From assembly GCF_001619955.1 (NCBI RefSeq), contig NZ_LQQO01000011.1, positions 1 through 64,000 on the forward strand: 64,000 bases of DNA, in the 5' to 3' direction. The stretch is from Sphingomonas hankookensis. GTDB taxonomy: Bacteria; Pseudomonadota; Alphaproteobacteria; Sphingomonadales; Sphingomonadaceae. The notes beneath the pieces are model-generated. The model searched no databases, was not told the DNA's origin, and worked only from the letters and a program-made list of their open reading frames with translations. Of this stretch, positions 48,670 through 57,899 are shown in pieces (within the stretch, counting starts at the first letter, position 1; each line of letters starts with the position of its first letter). The position numbers and the translations under genes were made by a program.

Positions 48670-48752
48670 CGTCGCCCCAGCGAAGGCTGGGGCCTCCCGC
48701 GGCGAGGCGCGCGCGCCTTTACCGGGAGATTCCAGCCTTCGCTGGAATGACG
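48670..48752. repeat. Dispersed palindromic repeat, family C, copy 3
   Basis: CGTCGCCCCAGCGAAGGCTG at the left and CCAGCCTTCGCTGGAATGACG-type right end make a long imperfect stem with CTCCCG/CGGGAG inside. Lies between the convergent isomerase and GST genes and could serve as a two-way terminator. Confidence 0.88.
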
Positions 48753-48765
48753 TACTGGTCGATAC

Positions 48766-49392
48766 TCACCCCGCCGCCTGCATCTCCGCCATCGCCGCAT
48801 CGTCCAGCTCGCTCGCCCGGACATGCGCCGGACGGTCGGCCAGCCGGGCGGCATAGGCCAGGAACGCATCGCGCTTCGGCAGCGTACCGAACTGCGTCCC
48901 CCACATCACCTGCGACCCGACATAGACATCGGCGGCGGTGAAGCGGTCGCCCGCGATATAGGGGTGCGCCGACACCGCCGCCTCCAGCACGTCGACCACC
49001 CGGTCGTAATCGCCATAGCCGACCATCCGCTGCTGATCGTCGGTTGGCACGACGCCCAGCGAGCGGTTGGTGACCGCCTGCTCGACCGGCCCCGCCGCGA
49101 AGAACAGCCAGCGATAATAATCGGCATGTTCGCCCGCGACCGGTGCAAGACCGGCGTCGGGAAAGGCATCGGCAAGATAGGCGCAGATCGCGGCACATTC
49201 GGTGACGACATGACCGTCATGGACGATCGCCGGCACCTTCCCCATCGGGTTGATTGCCAGATAGGCGTCGGCCTTCATCGTCCCGCCATAGCCGAGCATC
49301 TCGACATCATAGTCCGCGCCAACCTCCTCCACCATCCAGCGCGCGATCCGCCCGCGCGACATCGGGTTGGTGTACAGCGTCAGTCCGGCCAT
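48766..49392 (-). CDS. Glutathione S-transferase family protein
   Basis: 208 residues. Thioredoxin-fold N-terminus MAGLTLYTNPMSRGRIARWM, with NPMGKVPAIVHDGHVVTECA giving the glutathione-binding cis-Pro and ESAAI-like motif, and an all-helical C-terminal domain (FTAADVYVGSQVMW). The Ser in PMSRG is the likely catalytic residue. Start supported by GGAGGAG 7 bases upstream. Confidence 0.9.
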   Translation of the reverse strand: MAGLTLYTNPMSRGRIARWMVEEVGADYDVEMLGYGGTMKADAYLAINPMGKVPAIVHDGHVVTECAAICAYLADAFPDAGLAPVAGEHADYYRWLFFAAGPVEQAVTNRSLGVVPTDDQQRMVGYGDYDRVVDVLEAAVSAHPYIAGDRFTAADVYVGSQVMWGTQFGTLPKRDAFLAYAARLADRPAHVRASELDDAAMAEMQAAG

Positions 49393-49436
49393 GGGGCATC
49401 TCCTCCAAATCATTGGAACGAAGGTGGAACATCTAC

Positions 49437-50309
49437 CTATTTGGCGTCAAGCTCGTGACGCAGAAAGGCGATGGTCCGATCCCAGGCCAGTTTCGCCGCA
49501 GCAGCATCGTAGCGCATCGCAGAGGTGTCGTTGTTGAACGCATGGTCGACCCCGGGATAGACATGCGTCGTCGCGGTCTTGCCGGCCTTGCGCAGCGCCT
49601 CGCCCCACGGGATCGCCGTCGCATTCACCCGCGCATCCTTCTCCGCCAGCTGCAGCATCATCGCCGCGCGCACCTTCGGCGCTTCGGCCGGATCGGGGGC
49701 CGGCCCGTAATAGCTGACTCCGGCCGACAGCAGCGGATCGGCCACCGCCAGCCGGTTGACGAACGCCCCGCCCCAGCAAAATCCGACCGCGCCGGTCTTC
49801 AGTCCCCGGCGCTCACCCCGCGCCTTGGCGAGATACGCCCTCGCCTGCGCGAGCGCGACGTCATAATCGATCGTGCCGATCATCGCGCGGGCCTTGTCCT
49901 CGTCGGCTGGCGTGCCGCCCTGCGGCGCGAGCAGATCGGGGGCAATCACCCGGAAGCCGGCCAGCGCGACCCGTCGCGCGACATCCTCGATATGGGCGTT
50001 GAGCCCGCGATTTTCGTGGATGACCAGCACCAGCGGCAGCTTGCCGCCGCCCTTGGGCGCTGCGAAATAGGCGGTGGCGGGATGCCCCGCCTCGGTCCCG
50101 CTCGCCTTCGCGACATCGAGCCGGCCGTCACTCGCCGCGACCTGCTGCGCGGCGGCGGGCGACGCGGCGATGCCGGCGATCAGCGCCTCGGCGGCGGCCG
50201 CCGATCCGGCGAGTGCGACCATCTGCGCCATGAAGGTGCGGCGGTCGTGATGCTCATGGGTGAAGGCGTCGTACAGCGCGATGGCGCGGGCGTTCAGGTC
50301 GTCGGACAT
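49437..50309 (-). CDS. Dienelactone hydrolase family protein with a Tat-like signal
   Basis: 290 residues. The first 50 residues contain HDRRTFMAQMVALAGSAAAA, a twin-arginine-like motif and hydrophobic stretch, so it may be exported by Tat. The DLH fold follows: VIHENRGLNAHIEDVARRVA, APDLLAPQGG, and the nucleophile elbow GFCWGG with Cys, with VYPGVDHAFNND giving the His. It probably hydrolyses esters or lactones; substrate unknown. ATG 50315 two codons upstream is an alternative start. Confidence 0.9.
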   Translation of the reverse strand: MSDDLNARAIALYDAFTHEHHDRRTFMAQMVALAGSAAAAEALIAGIAASPAAAQQVAASDGRLDVAKASGTEAGHPATAYFAAPKGGGKLPLVLVIHENRGLNAHIEDVARRVALAGFRVIAPDLLAPQGGTPADEDKARAMIGTIDYDVALAQARAYLAKARGERRGLKTGAVGFCWGGAFVNRLAVADPLLSAGVSYYGPAPDPAEAPKVRAAMMLQLAEKDARVNATAIPWGEALRKAGKTATTHVYPGVDHAFNNDTSAMRYDAAAAKLAWDRTIAFLRHELDAK

Positions 50310-50420
50310 GGGCATGGCACTCCGCTTCGGAAGGGTGCAGCCTAAGCCATTGCCGCCGATACGCAAACGGCCCGGCCATCGCGGGATGGCTGGGCCGGCA
50401 ATGCCTTCGGGTGAAGCGTA

Positions 50421-51080
50421 TCAGCGCTTGAACGGGTCGAAGAAGCTCGACGGCTCGGCCGATTCGCCGCGCTCGGCCAGTTCGGCGTCGCGCGCCGCCT
50501 GGGTCCGCTCGTTGCGCAGCTGTTCGATCAGCGCCTCGCGGTCCCCTTCCAGCCGTGTGTCGGTCGGTGCCTCGATGCCGGCGGCCTTCGCCGCCTTGCC
50601 GACCAGCGCGTCGAGCTCGCGCTGCGAACACAGGCCCAGCGTCACCGGGTCCTTCGGCGTGATGTTGGCGATGTTCCAATGCGTCCGGTCGCGGATCGCG
50701 GCGATGGTGGTGCGGGTCGTGCCGATCAGCTTGCCGATCGCGCCGTCGCTGATTTCCGGGTGGTTGCGGATGATCCAGGCGATGCCGTCCGGCTTGTCCT
50801 GCCGCTTGCTGACCGGGGTGTAGCGCGGCCCCTTGGTCCGGCGGACCTGCTCGGGACCCTTCTGCATCACCAGGCGGTAATCGGGGTTCTTCTGCCCCTT
50901 CTCGATCTCTTCCATCGTCAGTTCGTGCGCGCGCACCGGGTCGCGACCGGTCAGCTTGGTCGCGGCGGTGTCGTCGGCGATCGCCTGCACCTCGAGGACG
51001 TGCAGGCCGCAGAAATCGGCAATCTGCGGAAAGGACAAGGCGGTATTGTCGACCAGCCAGGAAGCGGTCGCGTGCGGCAT
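50421..51080 (-). CDS. trcR: TrcR (DUF1013) cell-cycle transcriptional regulator
   Basis: 219 residues. DUF1013 family, found in alphaproteobacteria and annotated there as the cell-cycle regulator TrcR: MPHATASWLVDNTALSFPQI, ADFCGLHVLEVQAIAD and PEISDGAIGKLIGTTRTTI (HTH) are present. The C-terminal quarter is Glu/Arg-rich and ends FFDPFKR. It likely binds DNA as a conserved essential regulator. Met 51080 is the family start; the frame continues upstream to 51140 without conservation. Confidence 0.87.
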   Translation of the reverse strand: MPHATASWLVDNTALSFPQIADFCGLHVLEVQAIADDTAATKLTGRDPVRAHELTMEEIEKGQKNPDYRLVMQKGPEQVRRTKGPRYTPVSKRQDKPDGIAWIIRNHPEISDGAIGKLIGTTRTTIAAIRDRTHWNIANITPKDPVTLGLCSQRELDALVGKAAKAAGIEAPTDTRLEGDREALIEQLRNERTQAARDAELAERGESAEPSSFFDPFKR

Positions 51081-51187
51081 CAGCGGCTGGGCCACGACGG
51101 GTCTCCGAAATAGAAAGGGCCGCCCAAACCGGGCGGCCACGTTGGGTCCGATGTAGTCCGGGCAGCCGAACTAGGCAAGACCGCCGT

Positions 51188-51454
51188 TCAGCGGGGGCAC
51201 AGGTCGTACAACCGGACCCGCTGGGCACGCGTCATCCGGTCGCGCAGTTGCCATAGCTGCGCGCAATCCGCCTCGTGCTTCCTCTGGGCGGCACTCTTGG
51301 GCGGAACACCCCGCCGCAACCGCGCGGCGTCCCGCTCGGCGTGGCCGCGCATGGTGGCAGACAGCAACTGTCCCTGTGCGGTCACGACCGGGTCCATCTG
51401 TGCCGCCGCCGGAACTGCGCTCGCCATCGCAACCAGGCCGAGGATCGTTCGCAT
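51188..51454 (-). CDS. Small secreted protein, function unknown
   Basis: 88 residues with a clear signal peptide (MRTILGLVAMASAVPAAA, then QMDPVV). Mature part is basic, with two Cys (DCAQLW and LCPR). No domain recognised. GGGAG lies about 7 bases upstream of ATG 51454; a GTG at 51460 is also possible. Confidence 0.7.
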   Translation of the reverse strand: MRTILGLVAMASAVPAAAQMDPVVTAQGQLLSATMRGHAERDAARLRRGVPPKSAAQRKHEADCAQLWQLRDRMTRAQRVRLYDLCPR

Positions 51455-51529
51455 CACCACTCTCCCAAAGGAATGGCGATCGACTACCGCGGCCGACCCC
51501 GGCCCGCAGCAGCACCGCGTCGGACCGGT

Positions 51530-52537
51530 CTATTCTAGGGTCAGCACGATCTTCCCGACATGATCGCCCGCTTCCATCCGGCGATGCGCATCGGCGGCTT
51601 GTTCCAGCGGGAAAGTCCGGTCCATGACCGGGCGCAGCCGCCCTTCGGCGACGTGCGGCCACACCGTGCGCGACAATTCGTCGGCGACCATTTCCTTGAA
51701 CGCCGCATCGCGCGGGCGCAGCGTCGATCCGGTCAGCGTCAGGCGGCGGCGCATGATATCCCATAGCGGCACCGTGGCGCTCGCCCCGCCCTGCACCGCG
51801 ATCGAGACGTGGCGACCATCCTCGGCCAGGCACTTGATGTTGCGCGGCACATAGTCGCCGCCGACCATGTCGAGCACGACGCTGACGCCCTTCCCGCCGG
51901 TGATCTCCGCCACCCGCTCGACGAAATCCTCGGTGCGGTAGTTGATCGCATGTGCCGCCCCCAGATCGCGGGCGGCCTTCGCCTTCGCATCGCTGCCAAC
52001 GGTGACGATGACGGTCAGCCCGAACAGCTTGCCGAGCAGGATCGCCATGGTGCCGATGCCGCTGGTGCCGCCATGGACCAGCACGCTGTCGCCCTCCGCC
52101 GCGTAGCCGCGCTCGAACAAGTTGGTCCACACGGTGAACAAGGTTTCGGGCAGCGCCGCCGCCTCGACCATCGACAGCCCGTCGGGCACCGGCAGGCACT
52201 GCCCGGCCGGCACCGCGACATACTCGGCATAGCCGCCGCCCGCGAGCAGCGCACAGACCGGCTGCCCCACCAGATGCGCGTCACCCTCGTCGCCGACCGC
52301 GACGACATGGCCTGCGACCTCCAGCCCGGGGATGCTCGGCGCGCCGGGCGGCGGGGCATAGCCGCCGGTGCGTTGCAGGACGTCGGGGCGATTGACGCCG
52401 GCCGCGGCCACCCGGATAAGCACCTCGCCGGGACCCGGCCGCGGGGTCGGGCGATCGACGACGACCAGCACCTCCGGACCTCCGGCTTCCGTCGGATCGA
52501 TCGCACGCATCGCCGCTGGTACGTCCATAACGCTCAT
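51530..52537 (-). CDS. NAD(P)H quinone oxidoreductase (zinc-free medium-chain reductase, PIG3-like)
   Basis: 335 residues. GroES-like N-terminal domain (RPGPGEVLIRVAAAGVNRPD, then GLEVAGHVVAVG) and a Rossmann domain with VLVHGGTSGIGTMAI for NADPH. The RPDVLQRTGGYAPPPGAP segment is the PIG3/QOR-type signature; no zinc ligands are present. Reduces quinones with NADPH. Confidence 0.92.
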   Translation of the reverse strand: MSVMDVPAAMRAIDPTEAGGPEVLVVVDRPTPRPGPGEVLIRVAAAGVNRPDVLQRTGGYAPPPGAPSIPGLEVAGHVVAVGDEGDAHLVGQPVCALLAGGGYAEYVAVPAGQCLPVPDGLSMVEAAALPETLFTVWTNLFERGYAAEGDSVLVHGGTSGIGTMAILLGKLFGLTVIVTVGSDAKAKAARDLGAAHAINYRTEDFVERVAEITGGKGVSVVLDMVGGDYVPRNIKCLAEDGRHVSIAVQGGASATVPLWDIMRRRLTLTGSTLRPRDAAFKEMVADELSRTVWPHVAEGRLRPVMDRTFPLEQAADAHRRMEAGDHVGKIVLTLE

Positions 52538-52593
52538 CCCCCTGTCTCCGGCGTTATTGACATCGCCAGCCGTAGGGTCAACGCTGCATCGTG

Positions 52594-52791
52594 ATGGAAC
52601 CCGACGAAAATGTTAACCATGTTCGTGGCAACCTGCTGGCCATGGTGCTCGCCGAGGATCTGGACCCGCTGTCGGTCGACGAACTGACGAAGCGTATCGC
52701 CGCGCTGGAGCGCGAGATCGAGCGATGCCGCGCGCGGATCGAGCGAGCCAATAGCCACCGTGCCAGCGCCGACGCGCTGTTCCGGTCATGA
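52594..52791 (+). CDS. DUF1192 protein
   Basis: 65 residues. The LDPLSVDELTKRIAALEREI helix, then ERCRARIERANSHRASADAL, is the DUF1192 pattern of short acidic alphaproteobacterial proteins of unknown role. Start ATG 52594. It precedes clpA by 110 bases on the same strand. Confidence 0.8.
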   Translation: MEPDENVNHVRGNLLAMVLAEDLDPLSVDELTKRIAALEREIERCRARIERANSHRASADALFRS

Positions 52792-52901
52792 GATGTTCCG
52801 CCCCGCTTGATGCCGGGCGGCGGCATACCGACATTGGGGGAGACCCGGGATACCGGGACGCAGGGCCGGCGCGTTCTCGCCGGCCGACCGGAGTGAACTG
52901 A

Positions 52902-55220
52902 ATGCCATCCTTCGCATCCGCACTGGAATCCACGCTGCACAAGGCGCTCGAGGCCGCATCCTCGCGCCGGCACGAATATGCGACGCTCGAACACCTCCTG
53001 TTCGCGCTGACCGACGATGTCGATGCGGCCAAGGTGATGACCGGCTGCGGCGTCGACCTCGACGAACTGCGCGCGACCGTCGCCCATTATCTCGACACCG
53101 AACTCGACACGTTCAAACTCGACGCCGCGACCGACCCCTCGCCGACCAGCAGCTTCCAGCGCGTCGTGCAGCGCGCGATCCTGCACGTGCAGTCGTCGGG
53201 CCGTGACGAAGTGACTGGTGCCAATGTGCTGGTCGCGATGTTCAGCGAGCGCGAGACCTATGCCGTCTATTTCCTGCAACAGCAGGATATGAGCCGCCTC
53301 GATGCCGTCAGCTTCATCAGCCACGGCGTCGGCAAGGGCGGATCGACCGCCACCGAAACCCCCGCGCCCAAGGGTGCCGAGGAAAAGGAAAGCCCCAAGG
53401 CTGCCGATAAGGGCAAGAACGAGAGCGCGCTCAAGCAGTTCTGCGTCGACCTGAACGAGAAGGCGAAGACCGGCAAGGTCGACCCGCTGATCGGCCGGTC
53501 GGCCGAGGTCGACCGCACCGTGCAGATTCTCTGCCGCCGTTCGAAGAACAACCCGCTCTATGTGGGCGACCCCGGCGTCGGCAAGACCGCCATCGCCGAA
53601 GGCCTCGCGCGCAAGATCGTCGAGGGCGACGTGCCCGAAGTGCTGCTGCCTGCGGTGATCTATTCGCTCGACATGGGCGCGCTGCTCGCCGGCACCCGCT
53701 ATCGCGGCGATTTCGAGGAACGGCTGAAGCAGGTCGTGACCGAGCTGGAAAAACTGCCCCACGCGGTCCTCTTCATCGACGAAATTCACACCGTCATCGG
53801 CGCCGGCGCGACCAGCGGCGGGGCGATGGACGCGTCGAACCTGTTGAAGCCCGCGCTGTCGGGCGGACAGATTCGCTGTATCGGCTCGACGACCTACAAG
53901 GAGTTCCGCAACCACTTCGAAAAGGATCGCGCGCTGCTGCGCCGGTTCCAGAAGATCGACGTGAACGAACCCTCGGTCGAGGATACGATCAAGATCCTGA
54001 CCGGCCTGCGCACGGCGTTCGAGGAGCATCACAAGGTCAAGTACACCCCCGATTCGATCAAGTCGGCGGTGGAATTGTCGGCGCGCTACATCAACGACCG
54101 CAAGCTGCCCGACAAGGCGATCGATGTGATCGACGAGGTCGGCGCGATGCAGATGCTGGTGCCGGCGCCCAAGCGGAAGAAGACGATCACCGCCAAGGAG
54201 ATCGAGGCGGTCATCGCGACGATGGCCCGCATCCCGCCAAAGACCGTGTCGACCGACGATACCCGCGTGCTCGCCAATCTCGAACTCGACCTCAAGCGGG
54301 TGGTGTTCGGGCAGGACGACGCGATCAAGGCGCTGTCCTCGGCGATCAAGCTGTCGCGCGCCGGCCTGCGTGACCCCGACAAGCCGATCGGCAACTATCT
54401 CTTCACCGGCCCCACCGGCGTCGGCAAGACCGAGGTCGCGCGTCAGCTGTCGGAGATCATGGGCATTCCGCTCCAGCGCTTCGACATGTCCGAATATATG
54501 GAGCGCCATTCGGTCAGCCGGCTGATCGGTGCCCCTCCGGGCTATGTCGGCTATGACCAGGGCGGCCTGCTGACCGACGCGATCGACCAGCAGCCGCATT
54601 GCGTGCTGCTGCTCGACGAGATCGAGAAGGCGCATCCCGACCTGTTTAACATCCTGTTGCAGGTGATGGACAACGGCAAGCTGACCGACCACCACGGCAA
54701 GACCGTCGATTTCCGCAACGTCATCCTGATCATGACGACCAATGCGGGCGCATCGGACATGGCCAAGGAATCGATCGGCTTCGGCCAGATCGACCGCGAG
54801 GACGTGCAGGAGGAAGCGGTGAAGAAGCTCTTCACCCCCGAATTCCGCAACCGCCTCGATGCGATCGTGCCGTTCGGCTATCTGCCGCCGGAAGTCGTCG
54901 CGCGCGTCGTGGACAAGTTCATCCTCCAGCTCGAACTCCAGCTGGCCGATCGCGGCGTCCATATCCATCTGGACGACGAAGCGAAGACGTGGCTGACCGA
55001 GCGCGGCTATGACAAGCTCTACGGCGCACGGCCGATGGGCCGCCTGATCCAGGACAAGATCAAGCAGCCGCTGGCCGAGGAGCTGCTGTTCGGCAAGCTC
55101 GTCCATGGCGGCGAGGTGAAGGTCCGGTTGAAGGACAATGCCCTCGCCTTCGAAATGACCCCCGCCGCGCCCAAGAAACCGCGCAAGGGCGGCAAGACCA
55201 AGGCCGCCGCCGGCGCCTGA
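52902..55220 (+). CDS. clpA: ATP-dependent Clp protease ATP-binding subunit ClpA
   Basis: 772 residues. N-domain (MPSFASALESTLHKALEAAS, EYATLEHLLFALTDD), first AAA+ module with Walker A GDPGVGKTA and Walker B LFIDEIH, second AAA+ module with GPTGVGKTE and LLLDEIEKAHPD, and a C-terminal domain ending in a Lys/Gly-rich tail. Unfolds proteins for ClpP and works with the adaptor ClpS; neither gene is here. A strong terminator follows. Confidence 0.97.
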   Translation: MPSFASALESTLHKALEAASSRRHEYATLEHLLFALTDDVDAAKVMTGCGVDLDELRATVAHYLDTELDTFKLDAATDPSPTSSFQRVVQRAILHVQSSGRDEVTGANVLVAMFSERETYAVYFLQQQDMSRLDAVSFISHGVGKGGSTATETPAPKGAEEKESPKAADKGKNESALKQFCVDLNEKAKTGKVDPLIGRSAEVDRTVQILCRRSKNNPLYVGDPGVGKTAIAEGLARKIVEGDVPEVLLPAVIYSLDMGALLAGTRYRGDFEERLKQVVTELEKLPHAVLFIDEIHTVIGAGATSGGAMDASNLLKPALSGGQIRCIGSTTYKEFRNHFEKDRALLRRFQKIDVNEPSVEDTIKILTGLRTAFEEHHKVKYTPDSIKSAVELSARYINDRKLPDKAIDVIDEVGAMQMLVPAPKRKKTITAKEIEAVIATMARIPPKTVSTDDTRVLANLELDLKRVVFGQDDAIKALSSAIKLSRAGLRDPDKPIGNYLFTGPTGVGKTEVARQLSEIMGIPLQRFDMSEYMERHSVSRLIGAPPGYVGYDQGGLLTDAIDQQPHCVLLLDEIEKAHPDLFNILLQVMDNGKLTDHHGKTVDFRNVILIMTTNAGASDMAKESIGFGQIDREDVQEEAVKKLFTPEFRNRLDAIVPFGYLPPEVVARVVDKFILQLELQLADRGVHIHLDDEAKTWLTERGYDKLYGARPMGRLIQDKIKQPLAEELLFGKLVHGGEVKVRLKDNALAFEMTPAAPKKPRKGGKTKAAAGA

Positions 55221-55227
55221 CACGACT

Positions 55228-55264
55228 CCGCCCCGTAGAGCGATCTACGGGGCGGTTTTCGTTT
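55228..55264 (+). terminator. Intrinsic terminator of clpA
   Basis: A perfect 12-base stem CCGCCCCGTAGA (55228-55239) with TCTACGGGGCGG (55244-55255) is followed by TTTTCGTTT. Eight bases after the clpA stop. Confidence 0.92.
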
Positions 55265-55286
55265 AGATCCAATGACATGAACTCTA

Positions 55287-55400
55287 CCCGTTTGTGCTGA
55301 GTAGGGGCTGAGCTTGTCGAAGACCCGTATCGAAGCATCTGTGGCAGTCCTTCGATACGCCCCTTCGCCAAGCTCCAGCGGCTACTCAGGACGAACGGCT
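55287..55400. repeat. Dispersed palindromic repeat, family A, copy 2
   Basis: CCCGTTTGTGCTGAGTAGGG at the left and CTACTCAGGACGAACGGC at the right pair, as do GTCGAAGAC and CTTCGATACG inside. Much of it matches the copy at 6711-6825 base for base. Confidence 0.85.
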
Positions 55401-55444
55401 ATGCCTGAAGTCATCATGCTCTAAGGCCGGATGCCACCTGCTCG

Positions 55445-55472
55445 CGTCATCCCGGCGAAGGCTGGGGTCCTT
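55445..55472. repeat. Half copy of dispersed repeat family C
   Basis: Left end only: CGTCATCCCGGCGAAGGCTG followed by GGGTCC, without the matching right end. Confidence 0.65.
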
Positions 55473-55676
55473 CCTGCGTTAGCGCAAAACGATCGCCCAC
55501 GATGACCCTTTCCTACAATTCGCGGCATCGTCATGATCGCTGGCGCTCTTTCCAACGGAACACGCCACGCCGCCGCCGAATGGCCAAGTCCACGCAACGC
55601 ACGCACTGCGCACGAGTGTGAACTTAGTGAACTTTGAAACGCCTCTGTCCGGTAACTCCTTGTAATCATTACACGA

Positions 55677-55740
55677 AACCGTTCGGTTCGAGCAGCTTCG
55701 AGCTTGTCGAGAAGCGACCGTCGAGAACACGCCGTCCGGA
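55677..55740. repeat. Half copy of dispersed repeat family B
   Basis: AAACCGTTCGGTTCGAGCAG then TTCGAGCTTGTCGAGAAGCG as in the other copies, but the right half is missing. Confidence 0.75.
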
Positions 55741-55764
55741 CCATAAGCTCGCCCGGATACTCCC

Positions 55765-55861
55765 GTCACTCCCACGCAGGCGGGAGTCCCGATGCGCCAG
55801 CGTCGCGAAGCCAGCCGAAACCTCGGCGTCTATGGACTTCCCGCCTGCGCGGGAATGACGA
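55765..55861. repeat. Dispersed palindromic repeat, family C-like variant
   Basis: CGTCACTCCCACGCAGGCGG at the left and CCGCCTGCGCGGGAATGACG at the right, with GGGAGTCC/GGACTTCCC inside. Same frame as family C but a different inner sequence. Confidence 0.8.
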
Positions 55862-56005
55862 ACACTCACGATTGTCGCTGAACGTCGATCGGTGCCAAGG
55901 ACGGAGAGGTCACTCCGACCCCTGACGGTCGACATGGGATAACTCCCGCCCTCCTTGCCGCCGCATGCCCCGTCGCTCGCGCGGGTGACGACCAACCGAC
56001 AACCC

Positions 56006-57289
56006 TTACCCCGCGCCACGCGCCACGCGCTCGACCGACCCGTCGATCCGTTCGACCTCCAGCGCGACGATCCGCCCGCCCTCCTCCACGAAGCGGAAGC
56101 GCGACAAAGGGTCACCTTCCGGCACCATGACATTCCCCTCGATCGGCACCAGCGGCGACGGCGCGCGTCCACCGCGGCTGCTGGTCAGCCGGTCGCCGCT
56201 GACGACCAGCCGCCGCTCGCCATAGCTTCCGGCATAGTCCGCCAGCGGATGCGCTGCCCGCACCGGCGTCGCCATGGCCCGGTAGAAGGCGGCCAGCCGC
56301 TCCGCCTCGCGCCGTTCGTCGCCGCCGGCCTTCGCCGCAATCGCGCTCATCGCCGCCGCCTGCGCCGCAGCCAGCGCCCGATCGACCGGCACGGCGATGG
56401 CGGGAGCAACCCCCACCGCTTCCCAATCCTTGCCGGTCTTCAGGCTGATCGCCCGCCCGCTCGATACGCTCAGCACATAGCTCTTGCCGATGGGCAGCAG
56501 GTCGTTGCGAAAGCCCGCCCCGGCGGTCCGCTCGCCGACCAGCGTACCGAAGCCCAGCGCCGATACATGGGTCGCGAACTCCTCCGCCGCCGATGCGGTG
56601 CCGCCGCTGGTCAGCACATAGAGCGGCTTGCCGGCCAGGCTGAACGGCGCCTTGGGCGCGGTGGTCGCCTCGCCCGGCTTGCCGCGCATCTCGAAGCGCA
56701 TCAACGGCGTGCCGGCGGGCACGAAATAGCTGGCTAATGCCGCGACCGCTCCCGGCGACCCGCCGCCATTGCGGCGCAGATCGATGATGTACGCGTCGCC
56801 ACCGCGCAGGAACTGCATCGCGCCGACGATCGCCGCCTCGGCCTCCGGCGTGCCCCAAGCGAACCCGTCATAGGCGACCATGCGGATATTGCCGGGCAGC
56901 ACCTCCATCGCCCGGACGCCGCCATTCTGCCGCGCGATCATCCGTGCCATGGCCGGCGGCATCGCCGCGTCATCGTCGGGCAAAGGCTGACTGCCCAGCA
57001 TCGCCGCCATGGTCGGGTCGTACCGGATGCCCAGATGCTTGTCGGCAGTAACCGTGCGCAGATCGGCATTGATCCGCTCGGCCAGCGCCTCACCCGACAG
57101 ACCGCGATAATGCGCCGGCGAAGCCAGCGCCGCGCTCAGCCGGGCGGCGGTATCGGGCAGGACATAGCGTTCGCTGATCGCCTTCCGGGTCGCCGCGACG
57201 ACGGCGGCGGGATCGTCGGCGGGCGCCTGCGCGACGGCGATGCCGGCCATGGCCAGCGACAATGATGAAGCAACGATCCAGCGACGCAT
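56006..57289 (-). CDS. Secreted S41-family peptidase
   Basis: 427 residues. Signal peptide at residues 1-20 (MRRWIVASSLSLAMAGIAVA). N-terminal helical domain (AISERYVLPDTAARL), then the S41 core with IIDLRRNGGGSPGAV and the catalytic Ser in LTSGGTASAAEEFATH, followed by LVGERTAG. No PDZ domain is obvious, so it resembles the short IRBP-like branch. C-terminal beta domain (about 330-427). Start supported by GGGAGGAATT just upstream. Confidence 0.87.
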   Translation of the reverse strand: MRRWIVASSLSLAMAGIAVAQAPADDPAAVVAATRKAISERYVLPDTAARLSAALASPAHYRGLSGEALAERINADLRTVTADKHLGIRYDPTMAAMLGSQPLPDDDAAMPPAMARMIARQNGGVRAMEVLPGNIRMVAYDGFAWGTPEAEAAIVGAMQFLRGGDAYIIDLRRNGGGSPGAVAALASYFVPAGTPLMRFEMRGKPGEATTAPKAPFSLAGKPLYVLTSGGTASAAEEFATHVSALGFGTLVGERTAGAGFRNDLLPIGKSYVLSVSSGRAISLKTGKDWEAVGVAPAIAVPVDRALAAAQAAAMSAIAAKAGGDERREAERLAAFYRAMATPVRAAHPLADYAGSYGERRLVVSGDRLTSSRGGRAPSPLVPIEGNVMVPEGDPLSRFRFVEEGGRIVALEVERIDGSVERVARGAG

Positions 57290-57400
57290 AATTCCTCCCG
57301 GTGACGTTCCGTTTTATCGCTTGGCTGCCCTGCCCGATTTCGGCAAAGAACGGGGCGACATCGCCGAAAACCGGCAATGCGGCGGGGGCCTGGAACGGGA

Positions 57401-57862
57401 ATGCGCGATCTGGATCGCTATGATCGCGAACTGCTCCACTGGCTGCAACGCGACGCGCTGCGCACCGCCGACGATCTCGCGCGCGACGTCGCCCTGTCGC
57501 CGTCCGCGATCACCCGGCGGGTGCGGCGGATGCGGGAGGACGGGACGATCGTCGCCGATGTCTCGATCGTGTCGGACCGGGTCGGTCCCTTCCTGTCGGC
57601 GCTCGTCGATATCCAGCTCGACCGCCACGCCCTGCCGCATATCGAGGCGCTGCTGCGGCGGCTGGATGCGGTGCCGGAGGTGCAGGCGATCCTCGAAGTG
57701 ACCGGAACGTTCGACCTGACGCTGATGGTCGTGGTCGCGGACATGGCCGACTACAACCGCTTCGCCGATGCGATGCTGGCGGGCGATCCGGTCGTTCGCC
57801 GCTACGAAACCCGCTTCGTCAAGAAACGGCGCAAATGGTCGGCGGCACGCCCGCTCGACTGA
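57401..57862 (+). CDS. Lrp/AsnC-family transcriptional regulator
   Basis: 153 residues. Winged HTH (DRYDRELLHWLQRDALRTAD, then VALSPSAITRRVRRMREDG) and an AsnC-type ligand domain (VQAILEVTGTFDLTLMVVVADM). Effector and targets are unknown. ATG 57401 follows GGGA closely; the in-frame Met at 57377 is an alternative. Divergent from the S41 peptidase gene. Confidence 0.9.
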   Translation: MRDLDRYDRELLHWLQRDALRTADDLARDVALSPSAITRRVRRMREDGTIVADVSIVSDRVGPFLSALVDIQLDRHALPHIEALLRRLDAVPEVQAILEVTGTFDLTLMVVVADMADYNRFADAMLAGDPVVRRYETRFVKKRRKWSAARPLD

Positions 57863-57863
57863 C

Positions 57864-57892
57864 CGGCGGCGGCGCGTCGCGCACCGCCGCCG
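57864..57892. terminator. Bidirectional hairpin between the Lrp-type gene and pal
   Basis: GCGGCGG and CCGCCGC arms around GCGCGTCGCGC form a stable hairpin in both directions in the 37-base gap between convergent genes. No T tract. Confidence 0.55.
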
Positions 57893-57899
57893 CATCGGA

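Larger units (their letters stand above)
55265..56005. other. Gene-free stretch filled with repeat fragments
   Basis: No gene can be supported between the clpA terminator and the S41 peptidase stop. It holds one full family A element (55287-55400), a half family C element (55445-55472), a half family B element (55677-55740), a full family C-like element (55765-55861) and a few unassigned stretches. Confidence 0.7.
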
